Positions 8,655 to 18,310 are shown, counted from the stretch's first letter. The stretch is 21,341 nt of DNA from Oppiella nova (GCA_905397405.1 CAJPVJ010000692.1:1-21341), one strand, 5' to 3'. Notes: a model not told the origin generated them from the letters alone. A program made the numbers and translations.

Positions 8655-8831
8655 AGTAAGTATTAAATTATGAATTACTATCAATTAATTACATAAAAGA
8701 TTTTAAAATCATTATTCAATTTTAATTATAGATTATAACATTTACAATTGTATTATGTTTAAAAATATTATCATATTAATTCTACATTTTAATTTTATAT
8801 CACATTTAAAACAATTTATTATTACTACAGT

Positions 8832-9635
8832 CCGATCTGAATAACATTTACAAATGGAGTAATGATTATAAGCTTAAGTTAAATCCAACTAAATCTGTTC
8901 ATATGAGGGTTACTTTACGTAATCATTTAGATTTACCCGACTATACACTTAATGAATCAATACCCACACAAACACTACACAAACACTTAGGTATACTAAT
9001 AGATAATAGGTTATCATTTAATGATCATACATCATATACATACAAAAACTGTATTAAAAAGTGGATAATTATTAGGAAATTATTCCCATTTGCTGACTAT
9101 AATACACTATTAAGACTACAAAGTTTACATAATTCCTATCATTGAATATGCTTTTCATGTTTGGGTACCAAATGGCAGTCAAAACAAGAGAATTGAATCA
9201 ATTCAGAGGAATATCACAAAACAAATCTGTATTAAAGCTAATAAACAAATGTTTAATTATAAGCAAAGACTTAAGTTTTTATCACTTACTCCAATAAATG
9301 TTAGATATAATACGAAAGTTATTAAATTGTTATATAAATCTATTAATAATGACCAAACAGTACCACATAATTGGAAACACATTTTTATCATTAAGAGTAC
9401 CAGAAATGGTCCTCAACTCCAACCAATTCACACCCGAATCCAATTGTGACAAAAACTTTTTTATATACACAATAAATCTCTTCAATTCAGTGCCCATTTC
9501 TATCAGATCTAAGTTTTATGAAAATGTATTTTTAAATATTTGTGAAAATTACTTTTTATGTAATTACAAATTTGATTAATCAATGTATTTCAATCACGTG
9601 TTCGATTAAATAAATACTATTATTATTATATTATA
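8832..9635 (+). mobile_element. 5'-truncated LINE (Jockey/CR1-type reverse transcriptase remnant)
   Basis: The end of a non-LTR reverse transcriptase is readable in three successive frames. 8832-9130 has DLNNIYKWSNDYKLKLNPTK and HKHLGILIDNRLSF, the conserved region after the catalytic core. About 9131-9420 has IIEYAFHVWVPNGS and YKQRLKFLSLTPINVRYNTK. 9400-9579 has NLFNSVPISIRS, then a stop. Two frameshifts and loss of everything upstream, including the YxDD catalytic motif, make it dead. The 3' tail is a TAAATACTATTATTATTA-like AT repeat ending near 9635. It lies directly against a DEG/ENaC fragment. Confidence 0.85.
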
Positions 9636-9960
9636 TACTTCTCGTACGAAACCACGAGTAATGTTAAGTATACGCCGATTGACTCGCGTATAGCATACCC
9701 GGCCCTTACCCTGTGTCTCAATAAATATACATTGATCAACGAGACCCTGATATCCATACCCAGGGGTAACCTAACTTCTCACAAGTGGATTCCTAAAGCT
9801 AGGAAACGTATGCAAGGAATGCCTATTGGGGAACAGTACTCACTACTACTGCCATTAAATAAGTGGTTAAAATGCAATGTTTTGAATAATAAGGCATTAC
9901 AGCGATGGACAGTCCGTTAATAGATTGCGAGGGGATTATGAATTATAATGATATTATTTG
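9636..9960 (+). pseudogene. DEG/ENaC channel pseudogene fragment (first ectodomain segment)
   Basis: Reading from 9636 gives YFSYETTSNVKYTP, then PALTLCLNKYTLIN, PLNKWLKCNV and QRW, which aligns with the corresponding region of the DEG/ENaC gene at 10600 (YFTYETTTNFKLES, PALTLCMYKPG, PLDQLINCTL). YxxT followed by PALTLC just after the first transmembrane helix is characteristic of the family. A TAA at 9918-9920 ends the frame, but the frame offset by one base continues PLIDCEG, matching the FVDCQ of the intact copy, so there is a frameshift near 9912. The first transmembrane helix is missing because the LINE lies immediately upstream. The rest of the channel is absent. Confidence 0.75.
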
Positions 9961-10599
9961 ATAACAATGAAAATATTACTTTATTGGTATATTTAAATGG
10001 TTTAACATACTTTATGCATATAGAGATAATCTACTTTAGAAACACAACATACATGTCATTTTCATATACCTGTAATTATTTTTATTAAAAATTAATGTTA
10101 AGAAAAATAAACTTTTAGTGCACCTGATTTGGTCGAGTGTTCGTAATATTGCACTGAAAATAAATATTATTTACTTATTTAACAAATATACTGATTTCAT
10201 GCAAATATTATTGATTTATAATAAATGACACTGTCAAATCTATTTTTATTAACATATAGTATAAATATTAAAAATCGTACAATGCATCGATTGATATGCT
10301 AATAAATAGGAAAAACTAACCTACACTTTTACTAAAGTATAAACATGACAAATATTTTAATATTCATAAAATGTTTACTGTTATATCCATGTTTATTCGG
10401 TTACTAGTGCAGTATGAATTATGCAAACAGTATTTAACATATCGTGTAAATTATTTTCGTATTTACCGGCATATTGTATTTTATATTAGTGGTAATAACG
10501 GAAATCATTTTTATTGAATATATCAAAGTATAATACTAAATAAAATTATATATAATAATCTAGAATTAATACTGTTCAAATTAGTCAGTTTAAAACAAA
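9961..10599. other. AT-rich spacer upstream of the DEG/ENaC gene
   Basis: I see nothing coding. The spacer should contain the promoter of the 10600 gene, but no clear TATA box in a sensible position could be assigned. Confidence 0.5.
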
Positions 10600-10612
10600 A
10601 TGTTTAAAATAT

Positions 10613-10868
10613 CAAACAAAACGCTGTTTAACACAATGTGTCGGACACTATGTCTAATGGGATGTATGTATCAAACATATAAAATAAGTTTCTTATACTT
10701 TACGTACGAAACCACCACTAACTTCAAGCTTGAGTCCAAACAAACAAAACGCTGTTTAACACAATGTGTCGGACACTATGTCTAATGGGATGTATGTATC
10801 AAACATATAAAATAAGTTTCTTATACTTTACGTACGAAACCACCACTAACTTCAAGCTTGAGTCCAAA
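10613..10868 (+). repeat. Perfect 128-bp tandem duplication in the DEG/ENaC gene
   Basis: 10613-10740 is repeated without a visible mismatch as 10741-10868. The unit covers the first transmembrane region and the YETTT signature. Its length is not a multiple of three, so the second copy shifts the frame; the first copy runs into a stop at 10783-10785. Confidence 0.95.
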
Positions 10869-11042
10869 CTCGTACAACACCTCCCGGCGCTCACACTCTG
10901 TATGTATAAACCAGGTATTAATATGAGTAAACAACTTTATCAACCAACATTTAACCAACAATTCGAATATCAATCGCTGGACCAACAAAAAACAGTTCTA
11001 AATCCCCTTGATCAATTAATTAACTGTACATTAGTAACTGAG

Positions 11043-11854
11043 AGAGGTAAATTTGTGGACTGCCAAAGCGTTGCCGACTACCGTACCTCCCAATCCGGTG
11101 ATGCATTTTGCGTAACAATATTTTCCCAATGGGAAGGTCAGCCGGAGGGCCGGTATGTCGTGAATGAGAGGCGAAGTAATATCGACTACTTTATGCGATT
11201 AGATCTCCAAAACAAGTCAATACTACCGGAAGGCCTACTCTTCATTCAACTGCACTCCCGGAGACAACGGGTCCGGGATTATAACAAACGGGATAATATA
11301 CTGGTTAACACGACTGTCAGTCCTGCAATGGCTCACATCCGGTACCGCCAGACATCCATACGCTATGTGTCGAGACATAAATGCTTTCGCAATACGAGTC
11401 GAGCGGAGTGTGAAGTCGAGTGTAAAATCAGGGAATATTCCCGAAAATAGAGAGGTAAATTTGTGGACTGCCAAAGCGTTGCCGACTACCGTACCTCCCA
11501 ATCCGGTGATGCATTTTGCGTAACAATATTTTCCCAATGGGAAGGTCAGCCGGAGGGCCGGTATGTCGTGAATGAGGGGCGAAGTAGTATCGACTACTTT
11601 ATGCGACTTGATCTCCAAAACAAGTCAATACTACCGGAAGGCCTACTCTTTATTCAACTGCACTCCCGGAGACAACGGGTCCGGGATTATAACAAACGGG
11701 ATAATATGCTGTTAACACGACTGTCAGCCCTGCAATGGCTCACATCCGGTACCGCCAGACATCCATACGCTATGTGTCGAGACATAAATGCTTTCGCAAT
11801 ACGAGTCGAGCGGAGTGTGAAGTCGAGTGTAAAATCAGGGAATATTCCCGAAAA
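11043..11854 (+). repeat. 408-bp tandem duplication in the DEG/ENaC ectodomain
   Basis: 11043-11450 is repeated from 11451 to about 11854. The copies differ at several bases: AGGCGAAGTAAT against GGGCGAAGTAGT, GATTAGATC against GACTTGATC, TTCATTC against TTTATTC, and ATACTGGTT against ATGCTGTT. The last includes a one-base deletion in copy 2. Copy 1 keeps the frame, copy 2 joins the true C-terminal part. Confidence 0.95.
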
Positions 11855-12307
11855 TATTCGGCAATTCCCCGGGAATTCCTATGCCATAAGGATTACTATC
11901 TCAATGATAAGTTACTGTATTTTAAGGGCTATTACTGGAACAGTAGTCTAAATGGTGGCGATTGTGAGCGGGAATGCGGGGATCGGGTGGAGTGCCAACA
12001 GACATACTATTCAATAGATACGGTGTTTGAGAATGTTAATAAGCCTGGTCAGTTTGGGTTTGACATCAAGTTCCCCTCAGAGCCCACTACTGTCTATGAG
12101 ATATCGTTGAAAATGTCGTTAGAGGAGTACCTGTGCCTTATGGCCAGTATTGTCAGCCTATGGTTTGGGTTCTCTATCATTATGTTTACGAAATTAATTC
12201 ACGAAATGTTTGGACATTTGAATGAATTTTATTTGAATAAAATTCAAATGAATTTCAAAAATAAAATGATTAATAGAAATGAGTTTAATATGTTTAATGT
12301 CTATTAA

Positions 12308-12679
12308 TATTTTAAAAGTAAAAATAATGTAGCAAATGCATTTAAGCCTACCCATGCCAATGGTCATGTTTTAAATGTTTTTTAATCTTAATTAGTATTT
12401 ATTTTGTGTTAAATAACTTTTCTCATTACTAAAGTGCACAAGATTTAAAATTTGTAAAATATATTATGTTTATTTATATACTAACATATTGTACTAATCT
12501 AGATAAATTTATATAATATCAATTATATTATTGAAAACTTTCCTTTGGTTCAATAAATAAATAGCACACAAATATAATTTAAAATTAATTTAAATATACA
12601 ATGACAACTACTATCTCGCTCAATCAATATCATATGTTGAAATTCATACATATAAAAAATTGCTAAAAATATTTTGAGG
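12308..12679. other. 3' flank of the DEG/ENaC gene and spacer
   Basis: The first 177 bp are the duplicate of 124-308. The rest is AT-rich with AATAAA at about 12553-12558 and no exon. Confidence 0.6.
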
Positions 12680-12687
12680 TATAAATA
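12680..12687 (+). promoter_or_regulatory. TATA box of the ML/NPC2-like gene
   Basis: TATAAATA in a short GC-enriched context (GAGGTATAAATACGGTGG), 90 bp before the ATG, giving an expected start of transcription near 12710. Confidence 0.75.
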
Positions 12688-12769
12688 CGGTGGCGAACAG
12701 CACTGCAAATTATTTTAACAATTTATTTTAGAGTAAAATTAGAAATAATTTTAGTAAAATAAATTAATC

Positions 12770-13684
12770 ATGTTGAAGATTGTGTGCTTGGTCCTTTTCA
12801 TCGCCACTGTTTCAGCCGGCATTCCCTTCGAGGACTGTGGTATGGGTTATAAAATTGCCTTTTTAACTAGTTTTCTAATAATTGTGATTCATTTTTAATT
12901 AAACTAGGACACTCTGAGATGACCAACGTTACCATCATCGGCTGCACCACCAGTCCCTGCACTTTCCACAAGGGAATAGGAGGTAACGATCGACATTGAC
13001 TTCACCGCCAGTGAGTTATCCCATATCACTATAACTTAAGCCAAATTAAATTAATGTTATATTAAAACAAAATTTTCCGTAACGTGTATCGCTATAACCA
13101 ATGTTATTGTTATACCTATATTTTTTTAAATCAATACATGTATATTAGTTAGACATATTAACTACTCTAATTTAAAATTAATTGTATATGTCATTTCTAA
13201 TACTAACTACCACTAACCAGTTTCAAGTATCTAGTATAATTATAACAACTATTATCCATTTCCTTTATTTCCACAAAGTATATTAACTATACATACAGCA
13301 CATACCCACTGCAACTTTACTAAACTAACCATCAATACTACTGTCATATGCCAATACTAACAATGACCCACCAACATTATGTGACCCAAACTAGACCAGG
13401 ACAGTGCCAAAGCCGAGTGGAGTCTACACGCCCTCCGGAGTGGTCTGGACCTGGACTTTGCGACTCTGATCGTCGACTTCGACAGAGACGGCTGCAAACA
13501 CACCGCCTGTCCCGTCAAGAGAGGCACCGCCTGTCCCGTCAAGAGGGGCACCGCCCAGAGGTTCTCATACAGACTGACGGTCCCGAACACCGCCCCCGCC
13601 ATCGACGCCGACATCAAGGCTAGACTTATAGGCGATTCGGGCGACTTGTTCTGTGGAATTGTGCAGGGTGATCTCCAGGATTAA
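12770..13684 (+). CDS. ML-domain (NPC2 / group-2 mite allergen-like) lipid-binding protein, frameshifted
   Basis: Exons are 12770-12839, 12908-13010 and 13395-13684. Family members are secreted beta-sandwich proteins that bind sterols or other lipids. Exon 1 is a signal peptide (MLKIVCLVLFIATVSAG) followed by FEDCG. Exon 2 has GCTTSPC and FHKG, the usual first disulfide loop, then TIDIDFTA. Exon 3 has NQDSAKAEW, DGCKHTACPVKRGT, SYRLTVPNTAPAIDADI and a final FCGIVQGD, giving the expected cysteine set. The acceptor at 13393-13394 is chosen because it restores the phase and the family motif FTANQ. Exon 2 has one base too many near 12972-12981, shifting the frame before the TIDIDF strand. A GGAG-GTAACG donor at 12982 would restore phase but drop that strand. 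A 24-bp tandem duplication in exon 3 adds eight residues and an extra Cys. Probably a decaying copy or a sequence error. Confidence 0.8.
13501..13548 (+). repeat. 24-bp in-frame tandem duplication in the ML-domain exon
   Basis: CACCGCCTGTCCCGTCAAGA plus GAGG is followed at once by a copy with one change (GGGG). It duplicates the eight residues TACPVKRG around the second cysteine of the central disulfide loop. Confidence 0.95.
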
Positions 13685-14078
13685 ATTAATTGATTAATTG
13701 ATGTCAATTAAATTTATTAAATATATAAAACTTTTGTAAAATTATTTTTTAAACTGATTGATTTCAAATATAATACTTTACCAATAAAAGGTGTACTTGT
13801 AACTTTTATACTCAATGCGTTGACCACCCTAATAGCTAATGATAAGCAACCCTAATTACATGATGTTACAATCAATGAATTAACACTTGACTGTAATCAC
13901 CAACTGATAAATGACCAAGTTGGTGTGAAACCCCCACTGAATGTCGAATGAATCTCTGAACCACACACTTGGCTATAATAGATAAGGGGAATGGTATATA
14001 AACTAGAATAACATCATTGACAATTAACAATTTCTAAAAACTAATAAAAATTATAATTCAACATAATTTATAAGTGCA
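13685..14078. other. 3' flank of the ML gene and promoter of the next gene
   Basis: AATAAA at 13783-13788 is the likely poly(A) signal of the ML-like gene. TATATAAA at 13995-14002 belongs to the next gene. The rest carries nothing I recognise. Confidence 0.65.
13995..14002 (+). promoter_or_regulatory. TATA box of the prokineticin-like gene
   Basis: TATATAAA lies 84 bp before the ATG, with ACATCATTGAC about 25 bp downstream as a possible initiator. Confidence 0.7.
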
Positions 14079-14488
14079 ATGAAAACTTCATTATTTCTAT
14101 CGGGACTGGTATTGGCGGCACTGGTAGCCAATATTGAGGGTCTATTCTGCCGGAACGACACCGACTGCGGGGACAAGGATTGCTGTTTTAAGGACATGTC
14201 GGCTGAACAGGGTATTTGCACCGATGTCCTACCACAGGGTGCTTATTGCCAGGGCAAGGTAACTATATAATTTATGCTATTTTACCACTTGATGTTGTAA
14301 ATTAATTCACCAGTGTAAGCAGCGCATATGTGCTAGATCATTTCTAATTGTAACTTTAAATATAGTTCTACAAAAGCCGGTGTGAATGCGTTCAGCCCTA
14401 TGAGTGTGTGGTGACTGATGTCGGTCCCCATGGCTTCTACACCAAAAATTGCGAGTCACCCGACACAACACCCCTTCCACCAGTTTAA
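14079..14488 (+). CDS. Secreted ten-cysteine prokineticin/astakine-like protein
   Basis: Two exons, 14079-14258 and 14366-14488, with a phase 0 intron, encode 100 residues. Residues 1-21 form a signal peptide (MKTSLFLSGLVLAALVANIEG). The mature part has ten cysteines with spacing C-x5-C-x4-CC-x10-C-x9-C-x8-C-x1-C-x5-C-x14-C, which matches the prokineticin/astakine/dickkopf-type (colipase-fold) pattern. Known members are secreted ligands: prokineticins in vertebrates, astakines acting on blood-cell formation in crustaceans, and related peptides in tick saliva and some venoms. Which role applies here cannot be told. The AVIT start typical of vertebrate prokineticins is absent. The C-terminal tail is Pro/Thr-rich. 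AATAAA lies at 14550-14555. A decayed tandem copy follows. Confidence 0.8.
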
Positions 14489-14549
14489 CAATAACCCGGA
14501 TCCTATTATGAAATGTAAACATTTTATGATTTATATTTGAAAAATTAAA

Positions 14550-14555
14550 AATAAA
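14550..14555 (+). promoter_or_regulatory. Poly(A) signal of the prokineticin-like gene
   Basis: AATAAA 62 bp after the stop codon. The flanking AAATGTAAACATTT...ATTTATATTTGAAAA stretch is conserved in the pseudogene copy near 14950-14995. Confidence 0.7.
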
Positions 14556-14690
14556 GATCATTTTGAAAAGCCTTTGAGGAATTTCTTGATATGTAATTTT
14601 GTAAACAGGGCTTACAACTGTCCTAGGTGACATAAAAACATGGATCATTTAATTATCATTTAATTAAATGAGAATTCGTAATTGTGTTAA

Positions 14691-15125
14691 GACAAGGATT
14701 GCTGCTTAAGGACATGTCTGGTGAACAGGGTATTTGTACCGATGTCCTACCACAGGGTGGTCATCGCCAGGGAAAGGTAACTATATAATATTATGCTATT
14801 TTATCACTAACTATTTTAAATTAATTTACTAATATGAGCAGTGTATTTGTGATAGATCAATTTTAGTTGTAATTCTAAATTATGCTTTACTTTCGACATA
14901 AACTTATATTATAGTTAAGATGTTAACAGTAATTAAGATTATACTCTGAAATGTAAACATTTCATGATTTATATTTGAAAATCAAAAATAAAGATTATTG
15001 TAGTAGGCCAAATCTGAGCAATTTTTAATGGGCAGTATGGCTAGGACTGTGTAACTGTCCTAGGTGATATCAAGGAACTACATTATTTAATTATCATTTA
15101 ATTAAACTTGAAATCGTAATTATTT
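14691..15125 (+). pseudogene. Tandem decayed copy of the prokineticin-like gene
   Basis: 14691-14790 matches 14172-14270, the second half of exon 1 plus the donor. The intron (14777-14880), the 3' UTR with AATAAA (about 14950-14995) and the flank (15040-15125) also match, so it arose by DNA duplication, not retroposition. A base is lost after GGATTGCTGC, which shifts the frame. A conserved Cys codon became CGC (Arg). The signal peptide and the exon 2 coding part are gone. It is not expected to make a product. Confidence 0.85.
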
Positions 15126-15480
15126 TTCCGATATAACGAGTGTGAACTAAAATATTATTAGATTTATATAGTAAATTCAGCTAGACCATAACAAAAACCA
15201 AGAGATTTATAATATTTTAATATTAAAATTTATTTTGCAAATTATCTCGTTCAAAGTAATTTTTGAAACCATGTTTAAAATAAAATATCACTTTATATAT
15301 TTAAAATTATACTGTATATTTAAAATTTTTATATTATTTTTAAGTTATAAATATTTAACTTTAAAAATTAATCATAATGATTTTTGTATTCAAGAAAATG
15401 AACTATAATATAAATATATTTAAATAGATAACCATTATAACATAATTTTAAAAAACAAAATTGTTTACTACAATACAAGA
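15045..15480 (+). repeat. Duplicated flank, copy 1
   Basis: About 430 bp aligns with 17868-18310. Shared marks include GGTGATATCAAGGA, TCGTAATTATTTTT, ACCATAACAAA and ATTATCTCG near the middle, then AATCATAAT and a matching AACTATAC...GTACAA end. I estimate about 70% identity. Copy 1 follows the prokineticin-like pseudogene. Confidence 0.75.
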
Positions 15481-15654
15481 CTTTTTTAACTATACAGTAC
15501 AAATTTTTCATTCAACTTTTATTTTTATTTTAAATATTATTATACATTAATTATAATGTTTTAACATTATATTTTTAATTAATATTTTATCATAACAATT
15601 TTAAAATTTTAGTATATAAATTTTAGTGTATATTTTTAAATAATTTTAAATTAA

Positions 15655-17210
15655 CTAGAATTTAATTTTGAAAACTATACATTCAATCACATAAATAATT
15701 AATGAAATTAATTCACCAATTATTATAATACTACATGCATTTCTAAATAAATCACTTATTTTAATTGGTTCATGAACATTTTCATTATTTATATTATCCA
15801 TATTTTCGACCAATGAAAAATTATTAATAAATATCTTGTTTGTTAAATAGTTTGCCAATATTTGACCCAGTACAATATGGTGACTATTTAAACCACACTC
15901 GCGAAATATTTTATATCTAAAAATTATAATTTTAATAAATTAGCATGATCAACATCAAATGTTTAACTTACATAAACATTAATATTTCGCTATATTTGTG
16001 ACCCTTTTTGACTAAATTGAACGAAAATTCTAATAAATACTTATTCCGACTAACTGTGAATTTATCATGGTACTTCATACATAATACAGATATTCTATTA
16101 GTTAAAAATGTACTTTGCAAGAATATCACTTTGCCATAAATTATCTCGGTAATAATTTGTTTCAATTGCAAATTGTGCTTAGTTTTATTAATATATTCAT
16201 CGTATTGTCTACTTTTATGAGTTATATATTTAGAAAGTTGTTCAAACCCTGGTGATTGTGATAAAACATCGACCACTCTATTTTCTACATTAATATTTAA
16301 ATCTTTATTTTCATATTTAAATAAATCCCATATGGAGTCCACAACTGGTAAATATTTTGCATTTAAAAATATATTCAGCAAGATACATGAAAATGACAAG
16401 CTTATAATTCGTGAACTTAATAGCCACGTGTAAATCATAATAAAAATTGATATCTGTTTATCTCGTATATTAGTCATTGCACCATGTTGAATTAACATAG
16501 ATGATTGATTTACCAAACTTTTGTAAATCATAATAAATATCGATATTAAATAAACTTTTGATTCATTTAATAAATTAAAAACAAATAATAATAGTACTGT
16601 TGATATTGCTATAGAAAGCCAAATCTATTATTGAGAAATTAATAAATAATTAAAAATTATAAAGATACAATTTTTTTAGCAGACAAGCTACTCACATAAA
16701 AATCAAAAATTTTAATAAATTGAAAATATGATGAATCTTGATATAATTTAAAACCGCTTAAAATTTCAATTAAGTAAAATTCCTGTGACTCTACGCCAGA
16801 ATAATCGGTTTTATTTAGCAAGGTATTTGATGAATAATATTGAAATGCGGTTATTGCCTATGTTAAAGCAATATGGAATGTATAAACTTTAATGTTAAAC
16901 AAAAAATAATAATATTACCTGGTTATTTTCCGAGTCATTGTTTATTAATTGGACACCCAGATTTAAATGGCATGTTAAATATTTTAATATGGATAAATAC
17001 TTGCCAAACATATGTCGTGACTTTATTACAAAATAAATGCTTATTTTAAATCACAAAATGCACATATACATTAGTTACCTTGTTTAAAATTAAATAAACA
17101 GAAGTGTTTGTTGTCAAATTATGATTTTCATTACAATGATAAAGGTAATTTTGTTTTGGGAATATGTGTTGAATATTAAGCATATATTTTATTCCGGAAT
17201 TAATATTCAT
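15655..17210 (-). CDS. Divergent ionotropic receptor (iGluR/IR superfamily)
   Basis: Five exons on the minus strand, 17210-17079, 17020-16919, 16857-16696, 16624-15972 and 15916-15655, join with consistent phases (0,0,0,2) into 436 residues. Order: a short S1 part; M1 at about 133-151 (IWLSIAISTVLLLFVFNLL); a pore segment near 166-182 (YKSLVNQSSMLIQHGAM); M3 at about 189-217; then PVVDSIWDLF at 225-234, where IRs have the P-x-I/V-D-S-x-x-D-L motif starting S2; a long S2 lobe; and M4 in the last 27 residues (ACSIIIIGELISLIIYVIEC). This is the topology of chemosensory ionotropic receptors. The SYTANLAAF motif of true glutamate receptors is absent. No signal peptide or amino-terminal domain is seen, so further 5' exons are possible or the gene is truncated. 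A duplicated flank occurs on each side. Confidence 0.8.
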
Positions 17211-17349
17211 TTTTTTGTGAATATATTTAATTAAACGATTTAAACAGTGTTACTATGTTTGTTTGAAATTTTATTTATTTCAAATTGCATTGAGTTTATT
17301 TTAATTAAATATTATAATGAAAAATAAATTTATTTAGAAAATTGCACAA

Positions 17350-17440
17350 TTATATATACATATGCATATATTTGTATATACATTTATATATATTGTAAAT
17401 ACACTTATGTACAATATTTGTATATTTAATTGTCTATATA
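17350..17440. repeat. Imperfect TATA/CATA simple-sequence tract
   Basis: About 90 bp of alternating TATA, CATA and GTATA motifs around ATATGCATAT, a low-complexity microsatellite-like sequence with several small palindromes. Confidence 0.6.
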
Positions 17441-17867
17441 ATGAAAAGATTTCTACATGATTAATTACGTTATTGACAACAAAATACTTAAGTAATCGTT
17501 ATTATAACTTATAATAATAATTGAAAATTCCCTGATAATTTAGTTGAACTTTGAATTTTAGTTTACTATAATGAATGTTTTCAAAATATAATAAAAGCAT
17601 AAGAAATTACATTAGTTAGAGTTTCTATTCATTAGTAAATATAATAACATGTTTACTACAATTAATTTTATTGACAAATAATGATTGACAATTAAATACT
17701 GTTTTATAATTCCTTTTCATAAGTAAATAATAAGTAATAACTAATTATAATTGACAAAATTTAATACAAATAAATGGAAATTAATTTTTGATAATAAAAA
17801 CATAAATTAATTAGATTTATTAGATTTAATATCATTGTTAATAATAATAATTCGAAAATTAACCCTT

Positions 17868-18310
17868 GTAAACAGGGCTTTGAAAATGTCCATGGTGATA
17901 TCAAGGATTGAATAATTGAATAGCAAAAATTGAATTCGTAATTATTTTTGAGGCATAAAGTGTGTAGATTAATATATTAATAGTTTTCTATGGTAAAATC
18001 AGCGTAAACCATAACAAATTATAAACAAATTAGAGATATAATATTTTTATTTTAAAATTTGGGTTTTCAGATTATCTCGCTCAAAATAATTTTGTTTTGT
18101 AATTTATGATAAAAATGACCTATTATATATTATAATATTGATATTAAACGTGTATAGATATTTAGTGTGTATGCTTCTCAGTAATTTAATTTTGAAAAGC
18201 AATCATAATAATTTTTATAACTTATATAATTGTATGAACTATCATTTAATAATATTTAAATAAATAACCTTTATAAAATATATGTTATAGAACTAACTGG
18301 ATTCAAAAAT
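17868..18310 (+). repeat. Duplicated flank, copy 2
   Basis: This is homologous to 15045-15480. Its first 20 bases (GTAAACAGGGCTT) resemble the flank of the intact prokineticin-like gene near 14602 better than copy 1 does, so it is a third partial copy of the same tandem unit. The ionotropic receptor gene lies between the two copies. Confidence 0.75.

Larger units (their letters stand above)
10600..12307 (+). pseudogene. DEG/ENaC (amiloride-sensitive sodium channel family) gene, disrupted
   Basis: The family is trimeric sodium-permeable channels of the plasma membrane, each subunit having two helices and a large Cys-rich ectodomain. The N-terminal part shows the end of helix 1 and the post-TM1 signature YFTYETTT then LPALTLCMYKP. 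The middle has several Cys residues, including ECEVEC and CERECGDRVEC. The C-terminal part has SLEEYLCLMASIVSLWFGFS, the second helix with the G-x-S selectivity-filter motif, and a basic tail ending at the TAA at 12305-12307. The frame is broken by a 128-bp tandem duplication (10613-10868), a 408-bp tandem duplication whose junction creates a TAG at 11448-11450, and a one-base deletion near 11711 in the second 408-bp copy. Counting each duplicated block once gives about 390 codons, short for the family (usually about 450-600). Either a pseudogene or an assembly joining two alleles. Confidence 0.75.

Noticed and set aside
8832-9145. Last exon of the GR-like gene joined from GTAAGT at 8657 to ACTACAG at 8831
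   Set aside because: The sequence after 8832 reads as reverse transcriptase, so the acceptor is most likely coincidental.
11235-11618. 127-codon minus-strand ORF in the 408-bp duplication
   Set aside because: It is the antisense shadow of the DEG/ENaC ectodomain and spans the duplication junction.
13348-13623. Arg/His-rich plus-strand ORF and its minus-strand counterpart of 86 codons
   Set aside because: Both are off-frame readings of the GC-rich ML-domain exon 3.
14307-14648. 113-codon minus-strand ORF over the prokineticin-like exon 2 and 3' flank
   Set aside because: It is antisense to a well-supported exon and continues through UTR sequence with no motif.
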